Notes under the pieces: generated by a model
Databases searched by the model: none
Told to the model about the DNA's origin: nothing
Seen by the model: the letters and a program-made list of their open reading frames with translations, nothing else
Part shown: positions 51,007 through 61,434 of the stretch, one piece after another
Layout of the letters: each line of letters begins with the position of its first letter
Position numbering within the stretch: position 1 is the stretch's first letter
Source of the DNA: Blasia pusilla
Taxonomy: Eukaryota; Marchantiophyta; Marchantiopsida; Blasiales
Assembly: GCA_050084515.1 (NCBI GenBank)
Contig: CM114271.1
Coordinates: 58,900,001 to 58,964,000 of the forward strand
DNA: 64,000 nt
Direction: 5' to 3'
Translations under genes and position numbers: made by a program

Positions 51007-51166
51007 TCTACTTTATTATTGGAAAGTGCCTCTCCTTTTGACATGTTTCCTTTACAACCGATAAAATCACTCGTTGTCTTAGCCAATAGGATCGCTCGAA
51101 TTTGATTGTACACTTAGGATGGGTAATTCAAAATTGTACATCTTGCATCGCACGGACATTAGCTAG
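51007..51166 (+). mobile_element. Small non-autonomous Helitron, complete ends
   Basis: Plus-strand copy of the family at 23430-23614. It starts A|TCTACTTTATTATTGGAAAG and ends TTAGCTAG|T, preceded by the GCATCGCACGG remnant of the 3' hairpin. It shares the GGAAAGTGCCTCTCC, AGCCAATAGGATCGCTCG and TGTACACTTAGGAT blocks with the other copy. It has no coding sequence. Confidence 0.82.
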
Positions 51167-52567
51167 TATTGACATATAAAAGATATCTTCCCATTCATTT
51201 GGGGTTTTCTTTTTACCCTTAATTAAGATATAACCAATGATGGAAGTTTGTCTCATATTCTATATTTTAATGAGAATTGCACCTTTTGATGAAATATAGA
51301 GAGTATTCTAGAGATATTTGTAATCTCCTTTAGATGAAAGGCTTACCTAGTAAAAAAGGATGGAAAGATTTATCAACAAAGAAAAATAGGAGGGACATAA
51401 AAAATCTCTTATCAACCCACCCGAAAGTAAAGTGAAGATCTTTGAAATACCTTTTACCCAAAAAAATCCCTATTTGTGAGAATATAAGCTAGTCCAAAGT
51501 GGCTTCCTATGGATACATCACAAACATGTCTTGTAAGTCCATTAACCTACGGTTATAGAAACTCTAGCATGGTTTCTATAATACCACAAAAGAAGGTTTG
51601 TTGACCACTTGGCAAGTCTTCAAGTATTCATCGTGTAATCGAGACAACTTTTCTTACTTAGACTTTTTCCAAATAGGCATCTCTTTAAAGTTAGGTTTTA
51701 GGGGTTCCCTTTTTTTTTTATCCTCCCTTCATTTTGTTGTGGCATTTGAGAAAATTTCAACTCTTTGAATATTCAATTCATCACTTCACTCCAACATTGT
51801 GGTAGCCACTTATTACCTAGTTTTTCCGGATTCTTCAAGCATCATTGCAATCTCCACTTTAAGCTTTTTTGTGCCTTTTTTGAACGCATGAGCACATTCG
51901 CAACTTCTTACGGAAAATAAAGAGAAGGGAAGATCACGAGATGAGTCTCTATTAAATGGGGATTCTCTAGTCATGGGGGATGGAGGAGGAAATTTGGGTT
52001 TAAAATATATATATATATAAAGCTTGACTCTCCAAGATAAAGCTCCGCAACTATATAAACGATATACATGAGCAAAAGGTCGCCAATGGGTTGATAGTTG
52101 TGGCGCAGGTTGGATTCCTATTGGGCAAGGGGGAGTGAAATGAAGTGAAGTGAGGGGAGGGGAAAATGAAGAGGAATAGGACATCCACATTATTCAAATT
52201 CGGGAAGGCAGTAGGAATCCGAATGTGGAAAAAATCTAGGGCTACCATTATAGTCCAAAGGATTTGAGATGGAGTAGCATCACTCATGAACTTTGCGCGT
52301 AGGAGCCATCCAACCACATCAAAAGGACCAAAGCCACGACCCGCAAAAAACCTGGTTTTTCATCAAGCCTAAGTGGCGGACCTATGAGCGCATACAATTG
52401 GTGTCCTTTGTAAAGCCAACCAATAAAAATTAGAATTTTTTTATTGGGCATGACACGCACTTGAAGATATACCAAGGTCGGAAATTTGGACATCAAATTT
52501 CTATTGGTACCCACGGTTGAATTTGTGACGATGGGTTGTTAAAGCTATTTTGTGTTGCTTATTTCAT
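51167..52567. other. Intergenic DNA, no gene recognised
   Basis: AT-rich, with a short TA run near 52007-52018. No element ends or domains seen. Confidence 0.4.
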
Positions 52568-53260
52568 AGTCTATCACCTTGACCCAACATTTATATTAGG
52601 ATGAGAAATATTGTGATGATATAATTATATTCATGAGTTCAATTTAGCAGAAGGCTATGTTAACAAAAGTGAAGGCTAGTCCATTTTATGGACTTATGGT
52701 GGATGAATCTACTTATATTTCAGTCATAGGCCATCTAGTAGCTTTTGTGACCAACTTAAAGGAAGGGCAGGTTGAGACATCTTTAATTGTATTGGTGAAT
52801 ATTGATAACAAGGATATAGAGGAAATATTAGACTTGCTGGTTTCCTTACTTAGAGAATGGGATTTAGAATTTAACAAAATTGGTAGGGTTGGGTTCGGAT
52901 GGGGCAAGTACCATTATTGAGAGACCAAATTCCTCATTTGAAGAGGAATGTGAATCCATTCATCACTTGTATGCATGGTGTAGCTCATAGGACCAACTTG
53001 GATGTCCTTGGTGTAGCTGAAAATCCTTCTTGCGATTAGGTCGATTTGTGATGAAGTAAGAGATATCCTTGATTCTGTTGCCTTTTATTTCAAGAAAATT
53101 CGGTTTCCTTTTATTTGAAGGAGAGTCCTAAGAAGGAGGTGAGTCTTTCTTCTTTGCAAATGGAGTTGAATGACTTGCAAAAATGAATGGAATGATACTA
53201 GAAATTGATAAAAAAGTGAGATGGCGTGGTATTAATGACAAGTTTATGGGATAGTTTGAA
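52568..53260 (+). pseudogene. hAT-superfamily transposase remnant, second copy
   Basis: The longest open part (52657-52920) reads TKVKASPFYGLMVDESTYIS, VIGHLVAFVTNL and LLREWDLEFNKI. FYGLMVDEST contains the first catalytic Asp region of hAT transposases. A frameshift follows; another frame gives VGLGSDGASTIIE, then, after a second shift, NVNPFITCMHGVAHRTNL, the conserved C/H and second catalytic region. Further on are DILDSVAFYFKK and KVRWRG (the family's VRW block). The C-terminal dimerisation domain was not identified. It overlaps the minus copy at 37880-38700 through the FYGLM...LVAFVT block, so both came from one family. Confidence 0.86.
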
Positions 53261-53856
53261 ATTTGTTCATGTTATCTTCTAGGGTGTTGATGTTTCAGAG
53301 GACAATGGTATGGCAGATTTTGTGTTGAAGAAGCTATATTCCTTCATAATGATTTCTTATTTTGGTAATTTTTTTCAATTAAGGTTTGTCAATATTTCAT
53401 CTATAGTCTTTTTAGTTTCTACTGAGATTGCTCATATTAGATTGAATATTCAAAATTCAATCTCATGCATAATGCCTCTACAATCTCCTCTCCTCTCTAT
53501 TAAAGCAGCCTAGGGTCCCCACTTGCCTCCTACTGTATGTAGCATACATCAGTTTTGCTTCTATTCGTTGCAATCCTTCTCTCCCTTGCACTCCTTGCAT
53601 GTCGAATAGACATGCTCCACAACGGTAATGTGTGACATGTCACATGTGAGTAGTATGAATGTCAATGTAGCTCATGGCGAATAATTTCCATGCATAAAAC
53701 ATTTTGACTGCTTGTGTCCAATGTTGAAGGTAAGGCAAATCTTCCTTCATAGTAACTTGATCAACTCTCTCTCGCCCTTCCCATCCCAATCTCAAGCATC
53801 GTCCAACCATGGCACGGGGTCTTTGGTCGCAAGGCTACGACAAGAAATACTTAATG

Positions 53857-53858
<2 letters not shown>

Positions 53859-53909
<51 letters not shown>
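53859..53909 (+). repeat. (TC)n microsatellite, about 25 units
   Basis: An uninterrupted TC dinucleotide run of about 51 bases. It produces artificial Ser-Leu and Arg-Glu open frames on the two strands. Confidence 0.98.
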
Positions 53910-53912
<3 letters not shown>

Positions 53913-56378
53913 GACTTGGGAGCCCTCGCTACATCTTGCACCCAACATCCGTACACTAACAATCAACATATGACCTCGTCGTAAATTGTCTGGCCATTTG
54001 TTTTCGTAGAGGGCCATGTGTGAACTCTTTCATTTTCATTTTCAAATAAGACACAGTTTACACCACTAACCCAATGAAAATTTCTCCATTTGAAGGATTT
54101 ATGCGTTTGTCGTGTTTCTAACAAGGCTATGACGAGAGATTGAATTGGGGCACGACGAAGAAGGTTGTTCCAACGCCTTGAGGGACATGTGTTCTTAATA
54201 TACATAAATTTCTACTTCACATGTCGCTCCATCTCTTTTCCATGCTGCTTGCGATCACAATCGCGAAGAGTTGTTGGACACATGTCATGGATATAATCAT
54301 CCAAAAGAAAAGGGTATTCATCTTTCACTATTCCAGTCTCAAGAAGATTTATAAACTGGTTTTGGTAATGCCCACGAGGAGGAAGATCTACCACTTCGAA
54401 ATGGAGAATAAACTGAACTATGAAATTGTACTATTATTAAGAATCACTTATGTGCGCGGGGTCGCACATTCAAAGGGAAGGAAAACTCACAATAAATATT
54501 ACTCCAAAAAATTAGTGGCAAAATGTTTTGAGAGTTACCATCAAGAGGAAATGGCATCCATTTCCTTTTCCCTTTAAAAAAATGATTAAAAGAAACTCAC
54601 CTTCCACCAAGAATTTTGTTTCATTTTAATCATAAAGTAGTGGGATCTCCTGATTCCTTACACAGTGCATTTTAGAATTTTGATAGGTTTGGAGAGGAGT
54701 TTATGATAGCCATAAATTGTACAAACAAAGAAAGAGAAATGTACGAAGCGTACTTTCTCCACTTTGGAGATTATCTTCACCACTTTTTCCACTCATCTAG
54801 CATTCCAGACACAGCCATAGATAATTATGTGGTAGAAGATGCAAATAATGAAGGAAAGAAAAGCGCTATCCCTCTAAAATGCTCCACATTCAATCACCTA
54901 AGAACTTGCGAACGTAGCCTGCAGCTACGTCTTTCTCTTTATTTCATTTCACGTGTACATCGGAGATCTCAATATCGGAGATTCGGAGAAACCAAAAGCT
55001 CCTCTCTTTATCTTCTCGCCGCGCGGTGAACGTGTGAATGTGGATTTCTTGCTATTTAAATACTCCCCGACTTCCTGTCACCGCGAGGTATGAAAGCGCG
55101 AGCGTAACGTTCGTGTTTCGAGAAGAGTGGGAGAAAATTGCTCATTGGGAGAGAATCGCTGCTCTCGTGAGGGGATTTGAACGGTGGACTGAGTCGCTGT
55201 AGAGGGAGCGCACTTTACTATGTCAAAACTCACCATATCCTGTGCCACTGCGTCGTTTTTATTTTCTGAGTGAAGTGTGATGCGCTCGAGACGTACCGCG
55301 AGGGATCACGAGCATGGAAAAGGATGTGTCGCGGAGAAGGGCACACGGGAGCTGTGGAGAGGAGGGAGAGGCTTCTGGGGAATTGATTGTTGCGAGATGG
55401 GGTGTGATATTTCCAATTAGTAAAGGTGGGCCAGGCAGGTGACATTTTCCTGGACGCACTTTGCCGTCTCGCTCCCTCTCGCCTGATCTGGAGGAAGCTA
55501 AAGCAGGAGGGAGTGGAAAGAAGGAAAGGTTCCCCGCAGTTTTATATGGACGAAAAGAAGCATCAGGTGCACAGATTTCTCAACGTTGGATTCAAGCTGT
55601 TGCTCACGATTATCCATCCGGAGGTCCCACAGGAAGATTTTTTTCTCTTTCTACTCTCCCTCTCTGGCAGACTCCGCAAAACCGAAGTTGCACACCGAAT
55701 GTACCAAACATCCACTTCACCGGAATATATTGCCAGTTTATCGCGTGCGTAGTTTCTTCTCTTCTTTAGATCGGGACAAAAGAGTCCTTATTCTGCAGTG
55801 ATGGGCAGGTATCTCCTCCTCATCCATGAAAGCGCAAACCTAAAAGGTGATGCAGCCTACCCGAGTCCTTGCGGTAACATGTAGCCGATTTTCAGCACAT
55901 GACAAAAGATCTACACTTTTCGGGTTTTAATCATTTCTCTCCGGTAAATGTGGGTCACCCTCGAAGAGACCTGGTCATCGCGAGCGAAAGAGCCTACGCG
56001 TTGAGGATTGATGCAGCTAAAGGGCAACTTTCGAGATACGGAAAATTTGCTTTGACTCGAGATGCATTCGAACGGACTTCCTTAAAATAAAAAATAAAAA
56101 AACCCACACTAGAGAAAACAAGGGGTTGTGTGGTGGTCCCCTGGAGGGCGAAGAATAATCGAATATACTCGCTCCCCTCAAACAAATGCCACGGGCAGAT
56201 CTTCCAGGTTACAGAGAAATATAGTGCTGCGAATTCACATACCTGTGAAACCCCAGGTTTCGCTCCATTACATAGTGGAAACCCTCGCGGAACTGCCACA
56301 CCAAAGTATGCGAAAGGTCCACCCTAAATGCGAAAGAGACTGGAGTCCCACATCCGGTGATGGATGGATGCTTCGATG

Positions 56379-56846
56379 TCAAATGAAGGAACATCTATAG
56401 TCGCGCCGATCGTGTTCCGACGGGTTTTGTTCATTTGTGGACATGACTGTGTGAATGATCGCCTCCACTTGCCGTAGCCAAACCCCTAGTACGAGGCTGA
56501 GGGACGCACCAATTTTCACCCCACTGGCAGGAGCTTCCATTCCAACCATTGAGGTGAAAATCGGTGCGTGCTTCAGACCTGACCTCTTCCTGGAAGCGAT
56601 GCGAACGAGGCTGCCTCCCAAACAACGGCTCTTTTCTTGCTGAACGGTAGCTACTGTATTGTACCCAGTCTTACATGGGCACCAGCTTTCATACCCACAC
56701 GCTTTGCAATTCGCTAAACCTGACCTTATTGAAGTCTTCAATTTTTGCGCCCTTTCGAGAGAGGACGCAACCCTTTCTGAGGCATTGTCATGAATAGGAG
56801 TTTCTGAGGATGCAACACTCTCATAACCTTTTAGGGTTACAGCCAT
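56379..56846 (-). CDS. Open frame of up to 155 codons, unrecognised, doubtful
   Basis: A minus-strand frame about 1.4 kb downstream of the last villin exon found. It has a Cys-rich patch (CKACGYESWCPCKTGYN) but no spacing I can assign to a zinc finger, and no similarity to gelsolin domains or a villin headpiece. It contains the 17-bp inverted repeat at 56504-56569. It could be noise in a GC-richer patch. Confidence 0.15.
   Translation of the reverse strand: MAVTLKGYESVASSETPIHDNASERVASSLERAQKLKTSIRSGLANCKACGYESWCPCKTGYNTVATVQQEKSRCLGGSLVRIASRKRSGLKHAPIFTSMVGMEAPASGVKIGASLSLVLGVWLRQVEAIIHTVMSTNEQNPSEHDRRDYRCSFI
56504..56569. repeat. 17-bp inverted repeat
   Basis: ACGCACCAATTTTCACC (56504-56520) and 56553-56569 pair with one mismatch, separated by 32 bases. 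The pair lies inside an unassigned minus-strand open frame (56379-56846). Confidence 0.9.
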
Positions 56847-56936
56847 TTGCGCTATTCGAAACTGGGCGCCTTCATTGGCCCATGGAAGAAAGTCATAACC
56901 CGAAGAAAGATAGTTTCTCTATAAGACAATGTGTTT

Positions 56937-57128
56937 TATTTATTTATTTTCCAAACAATACCATACATGTAAGTGGAGCTCAACGCTTGATTTTTTCCAT
57001 ATTAACCACTGTAAATTCACTGAATCATTCTTTTCTTATTTATTTTCCAAAAAAATCAATAAATGTAACTGGAGCTCAACGCCTGATATTTTCAATATTA
57101 ACCACAGTAGTTGAAATTCACTGAATAA
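56937..57128. repeat. Tandem duplication of about 97 bp
   Basis: TTTATTTATTTTCCAAA through GGAGCTCAACGC, TTTTC, ATATTAACCAC and TTCACTGAAT occurs twice, with a period of 96-101 bases. The second copy has a few substitutions and a short insertion before TTCACTGAAT. Confidence 0.9.
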
Positions 57129-58269
57129 TAAATCCCAGATCAAATGGTAGTTGGACTCTTAAAAAAACATCACTGCTTCAGGGGATCAGAAACATCAGAT
57201 GGCCACAACCGTCAAGACATGCGATAGTCACATGACACTATATATGATGCAACTTCTTCCAAGACGAGATGTTGAAGAAATTATATCCACCAGCCTCTCA
57301 TTAGTAGTCTAGCATACATCAAGGAATAAGAGGCCGAGGTTAGCAACGCGCTCAAACTTTCCTCTTCTCAAAGATAGAGCTCAGCTCAGGCAAAAAATGC
57401 ATGGACTGATGTCCAGTGAGCACTCTGAAGAGGGCTTATAAGACAAGGGCACGATTCAGACATTTGTGGAGATCTTTCCCTTGAGAGTTTCGTACTACCT
57501 GACAAATTACAAAGATGATTACAGAACCAGAGGTGTGGTACATATGCCACATCTGTCTGGACAGACATACACAGGTGCCTCACAGAGTTTTGAGCAAAGG
57601 ATCAGAGGGAGTTTCTCCATCTCACAACGTCACTTGAGCATCTTCACCAATCAGCCTCATGTGTCTATGACCACTCCTGAAAGAATTGCTTGAAAATAGG
57701 GAGCTCGGAGTCTTCGAACAGGCGCGTCACACGAGTGGATGAAGGTCGCTTTTGACTTCTGATGTATTCCTGAATGATGAAACGTGACAGAGAATTATTA
57801 GGAATTTCAAAACCGGAATTCTTAGGAATTTCCCTGTGCAAATATATATTTTTACATTCAACATGCTTCTACTAGATTCAAACTTCACACTTGAAACACC
57901 CTCGGTAACTTCCCTGCAACTATTTCCAAATGACACCAGTTCTTAGCAGTTAAAAACGAATTTGCAGAAAATTAAGGAATTCATTGGATCTCTTCACAAT
58001 GTCATCAAATTCACGAGTAATTCAAGGTCATTTCCTGCCAAGAGTCACAACTTCTACTCTGGCCGTTAATCAACTTCCGCCACTGAAGCTCATTGAACCC
58101 CGAAATTTTACAGTCTTTGAATTTCTCACCATATACTAGACAATCATAATCAGAACCTGGCAAACCCGACATACCTGTTTATCTCGCCAGTTAACCATAG
58201 AATGAAAATTATGAGAGCACATCAGCAAGATATTTAGCCACAGATCAGCAAGCACAGAATAAGACTTAC
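57129..58269. other. DNA directly 3' of the last villin exon found
   Basis: The next villin exon should begin in phase 0 with the middle of gelsolin domain 3. On the minus strand near 58050-58090 a short stretch reads ARVEVVTLGRK, faintly like the TRITRV segment of that domain, but it runs straight into stops. I found no convincing exon and no obvious gene end. Confidence 0.35.
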
Positions 58270-61200
58270 TTCTACAGCAAGCGTCGCATCTTTCTTCTGT
58301 TGGAGAGAAGCTTCCTTGCCCACCCACAAGTAGAACTCAGTGCCAACATCGAGCACATAACAGTTGTCAGTTTTTAGAACATCTCTTTGCAGGTTGGATG
58401 CCTCTTCCAGTTCCTTCACTTGCCCATCTACAACACTTTCAGAGATCAAAGAGAAAAGAATTAGTGATAAGTAAATGAAAAATTGCTTGGAAGAGAACCA
58501 AAGACTCATAACTTAGTAATTATCATAACCTTACTACCATACAACCCACACTCTAGTTGGACAGTGCTAGAGACTGGAATAAGTTAGTAAATTACCATAT
58601 GAGGAGGGAACTCTCTAATCTAGTAAAAGTGCTTCCCATTCTGGGTATGGCTGTGGAGCTCCAGGCACCAAGAAACGCTTTACTACACTATCTATCTTAT
58701 CTGACTGGGGTCCCTAAAGTAGCACAGCAGTTTTGGGCAGTGGACCTAGACTACTGAATGTGGCAAGCGGGTTGTTGCTATTTTCTTTGTAAATTTCACG
58801 TCTGGAACTAGATTGTTACTGGATGTTCCATCCCCACCATCATATGACGTACAAGCCCTTGATTGTGTTCCCATCCTGCTCTATATGTGGCTAAAAGGAG
58901 AATGTCAATTTCACACACGTGATCACCTAGCCACACGAGATTTCATCCCTTATATGAAGTACAGGCCTTTCATTACGATCCTATCCTGCTCTTTATGTGG
59001 CTCAAAGAAGACTGCCCATCCCCTTCACTTGAATTTGATTGGGGTCTCAAAAAATGCGAGAATTCCAGTAGGTTAATTTCTGAGTGGTATTACTAATTTT
59101 GAGTACCGGAACATCAGATTGTGCTTTGTTGACCATTTGATAATGAAAAATGTTTTAATGGTCAGTGAACTATTAATACAGATTTGTGTAGGTTTTAGAA
59201 ACTCTCCCACAAAATCCCTCTTTCGCAGATGCCATTTTTTCCATGTGAGGAATGAATTGATTGACTATAGGTAACAAGTGACAGATTCCAAGGCAAACCT
59301 CATGCATTAATCAGAGTGGGAAAGGGAGGGATGGAATGCGTACGACAGGAGTACGGCTGGACCAGCTTCCACCTCAGCAGCTTTCTCTCCAACCGGACCA
59401 ACACCACCAAATAGAGCCCAGAATTCTTCAGCCTCAGCTCCATCGTCATCTGAAAGTTTCATCCAAACTCACATTAGCGTACTTCCTTTTGCTCATTCAG
59501 CTGTAAGGCACAAATTTCATCCCATGCAGAGAGGCTCCATCCATAGAATTGCACATGTACGTTCACCACACAGATCTCTCCTCGTCCTCATAAAGAAACT
59601 TACCAATAATGGCCACATCACAGCTTCCCTCGTGGCTAGTCTCCTTAACATGCTGCACAACCTCCATAGCTTTTCCTCTTTCTGAAATGCTTGACTTGTC
59701 TCCATTGAACTGGAAGATTTTGTCTTTCGTGTCCAGAATGAATACGTCATCATGACTCAGAGATTCTCGCACAACTGGCAGCTGCAATGCACCTCATGCA
59801 ACATTAGACTTCCTCACATTTTAAAACTTCCTCTGTCTTGGCCTTGAGAAATGCCTCAAGAACGCAAACTATTCATATCTACAAAGAATCAATACTTCAC
59901 AGTATACCCAAGCTTCAAATATTGTTTCAATACAAAACATTCAAAATGTGCAAATGCCTTTGGGTCATACCCAGAGAACCACTCACCTGTGTCACACGGG
60001 CCGGACCACGTGTTCCTTTAATCACAAAAAGACGAGTTTCAAACTCTTCTTCTTCTACCTTCTTAAACCCTGAAGCAACACCTCCTGCTAGAGGAATGAT
60101 AGGAGCCTTGAAATGGGACAGGAAGAGATCACTTTCATTGCCTTGACATTCCCGGTACTGGACTGCTTTATCCCCCAAAGCTTGATCTAGCTCCACGGTC
60201 TTGATTGCAGCAGCTCCTGCCTCGTCCTGCCACCGAAAGAAAACCTCTCAGAAAGTGACATGCAAATTCAGACCGTCTCAGATTCACTACCTTGAACTAG
60301 CATCAAAAGCTAAGAGTTCCAGTGCCACAATTTCGGAACAAACGAATGGGAGCAAATATACCACCGTGGATTTGGTCATAAAATCAACACTACACTTACC
60401 ACAAGAATTTCTTCGAATATCCCTGAAACTTGTAATCAAGACATCATCTCATATAGCAAAGACAGGAAGTAACTTAGGTAGTTAAGCTGTTCTGGAAGAA
60501 TTTTTGACACCTGTCTATATCTAGAGGAACCAAAGCTGATTGAGAAACCAAATGACGAAGAGTGAGACCACTAACCTGACTGGTATCTTTCCCAAGCCAG
60601 AAATGAAGCGCATATTCCAGAGCTCCACTGCTGGTCTCTGTTGTCTGACAAAGAGAGGTGACAAGCCAATGGTAGCATAAGATACAGCAGTGCCAAAATT
60701 GCAATGCTGCATGTCCTAAATACACACCAAATAGAAGTATCTCTAAAGTCTTTGGCCTTCATTTTCTTTCAGGCATTGAAAAGAGAACAAAAATAACATA
60801 AGACAAACAAACGGGAATGATATGAAGGGAGACAGGAGAGCGATGGAGGAGAGGAACAAGCATCCATTCCAAACTACAATGACGAGGATCCTCTCACCTG
60901 AAGAACAATGTAAGAGTCTCCAGCATAAAACTTTCCGTAATCTGCCTTTGGTAAGGGTACGGGACAGAAATCCTCAATGCGCCAAATTTCAGTTCCTCTT
61001 CAATGTCAGTCAAGGGAAAGGATACAGTATTCATAGTAGTAGGATGTTCACTGTGACCTCATAAACCTGACGAACATCTTCGACTGGACCAAAACCCAAG
61101 TCTGTTTCTGCTCCAAAGAGCAGGAACAAATTACAGATTCTAGAGTGCATAATTTTCTATTTTATGTACAGCTTCAAAAGTGTCGTGTCATCAAGGGATA

Positions 61201-61434
61201 CAATAAAAAATTGTGCTAGGGCTACGTCTACATACCTGCTTGTAACTCAATGTATCCAAGTACATGCACAAAGACAATGGGTCCATGCAGATAGCTTGCC
61301 CAAGCACAGGAAATATATGACTATCCTCAATGATATGAGACATATACAGTGAGTATTGAGGTCTGACAATTATAACATTTCAGAGGATACGGGTGTTGAC
61401 CAGCTCCATCAAATGCAGGATCTACTTCAGCCAT
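58270..61434 (-). CDS. Villin/gelsolin-family actin-binding protein, exons 1-7 (3' part not found)
   Basis: Villins bundle, cap and sever actin filaments through repeated gelsolin domains. Seven exons can be joined on the minus strand: 61391-61434 (start ATG at 61432-61434), 60898-60997, 60576-60644, 59987-60226, 59604-59781, 59363-59449 and 58270-58427. Introns have GT/AG ends, including donors GTATCC, GTGAGA, GTTAGT, GTGAGT and GTAAGT, and phases agree at all joins. Exons 1-3 encode gelsolin domain 1 ([46 protein letters not shown]). Exon 4 holds [14 protein letters not shown] and [20 protein letters not shown]. Exon 5 starts domain 2 ([19 protein letters not shown]). Exon 6 ends it (EFWALFGG). 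Exon 7 begins domain 3 ([24 protein letters not shown]). No internal stop occurs. The exon 6 donor is uncertain: 59363 keeps phase but uses a weak GTCCAG and lacks the usual linker residues, so a small exon may be missing. Domains 4-6 and the headpiece were not found. Family call is firm; gene completeness is not. Confidence 0.9.
58428..59362 (-). other. Villin intron 6 (or intron-small exon-intron) with internal duplication
   Basis: This stretch lies between villin exon 6 and exon 7. Family members normally have roughly 15 linker residues here, ending in a Pro-Pro-Lys-Leu-Tyr-like motif, before Asp-Gly-Gln-Val. I searched the minus strand by eye for that motif and did not find a convincing exon. 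The DNA just upstream of exon 7 is open in the same frame, so exon 7 may start further upstream at another AG. The stretch also contains an imperfect tandem duplication with a period of 110 bases (58841-58901 and 58951-59011). Confidence 0.5.
58841..59011. repeat. Imperfect tandem duplication, period 110, in the villin intron
   Basis: CATATGACGTACAAGCCC...ATCCTGCTCTATATGTGGCT at 58841 recurs as TATATGAAGTACAGGCC...ATCCTGCTCTTTATGTGGCT at 58951. About 60 bases of each unit align. It sits in the intron between villin exons 6 and 7. Confidence 0.85.

Larger units (their letters stand above)
53910..56936. other. Intergenic DNA, GC-richer from about 54.9 kb
   Basis: No domain recognised. The frames at plus 55426-55769 overlap one another in different phases, which argues against a conserved gene. 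The 17-bp inverted repeat and the doubtful 155-codon frame lie here. Confidence 0.35.

Noticed and set aside
53712-54017. Open frames across the (TC)n tract on both strands
   Set aside because: Ser-Leu and Arg-Glu repeats come from the dinucleotide run; there is no other support.
58050-58095. Candidate villin exon 8 (ARVEVVTLGRK)
   Set aside because: The similarity to the domain 3 TRITRV segment is short, stops follow directly and no proper phase-0 acceptor and donor pair fits.
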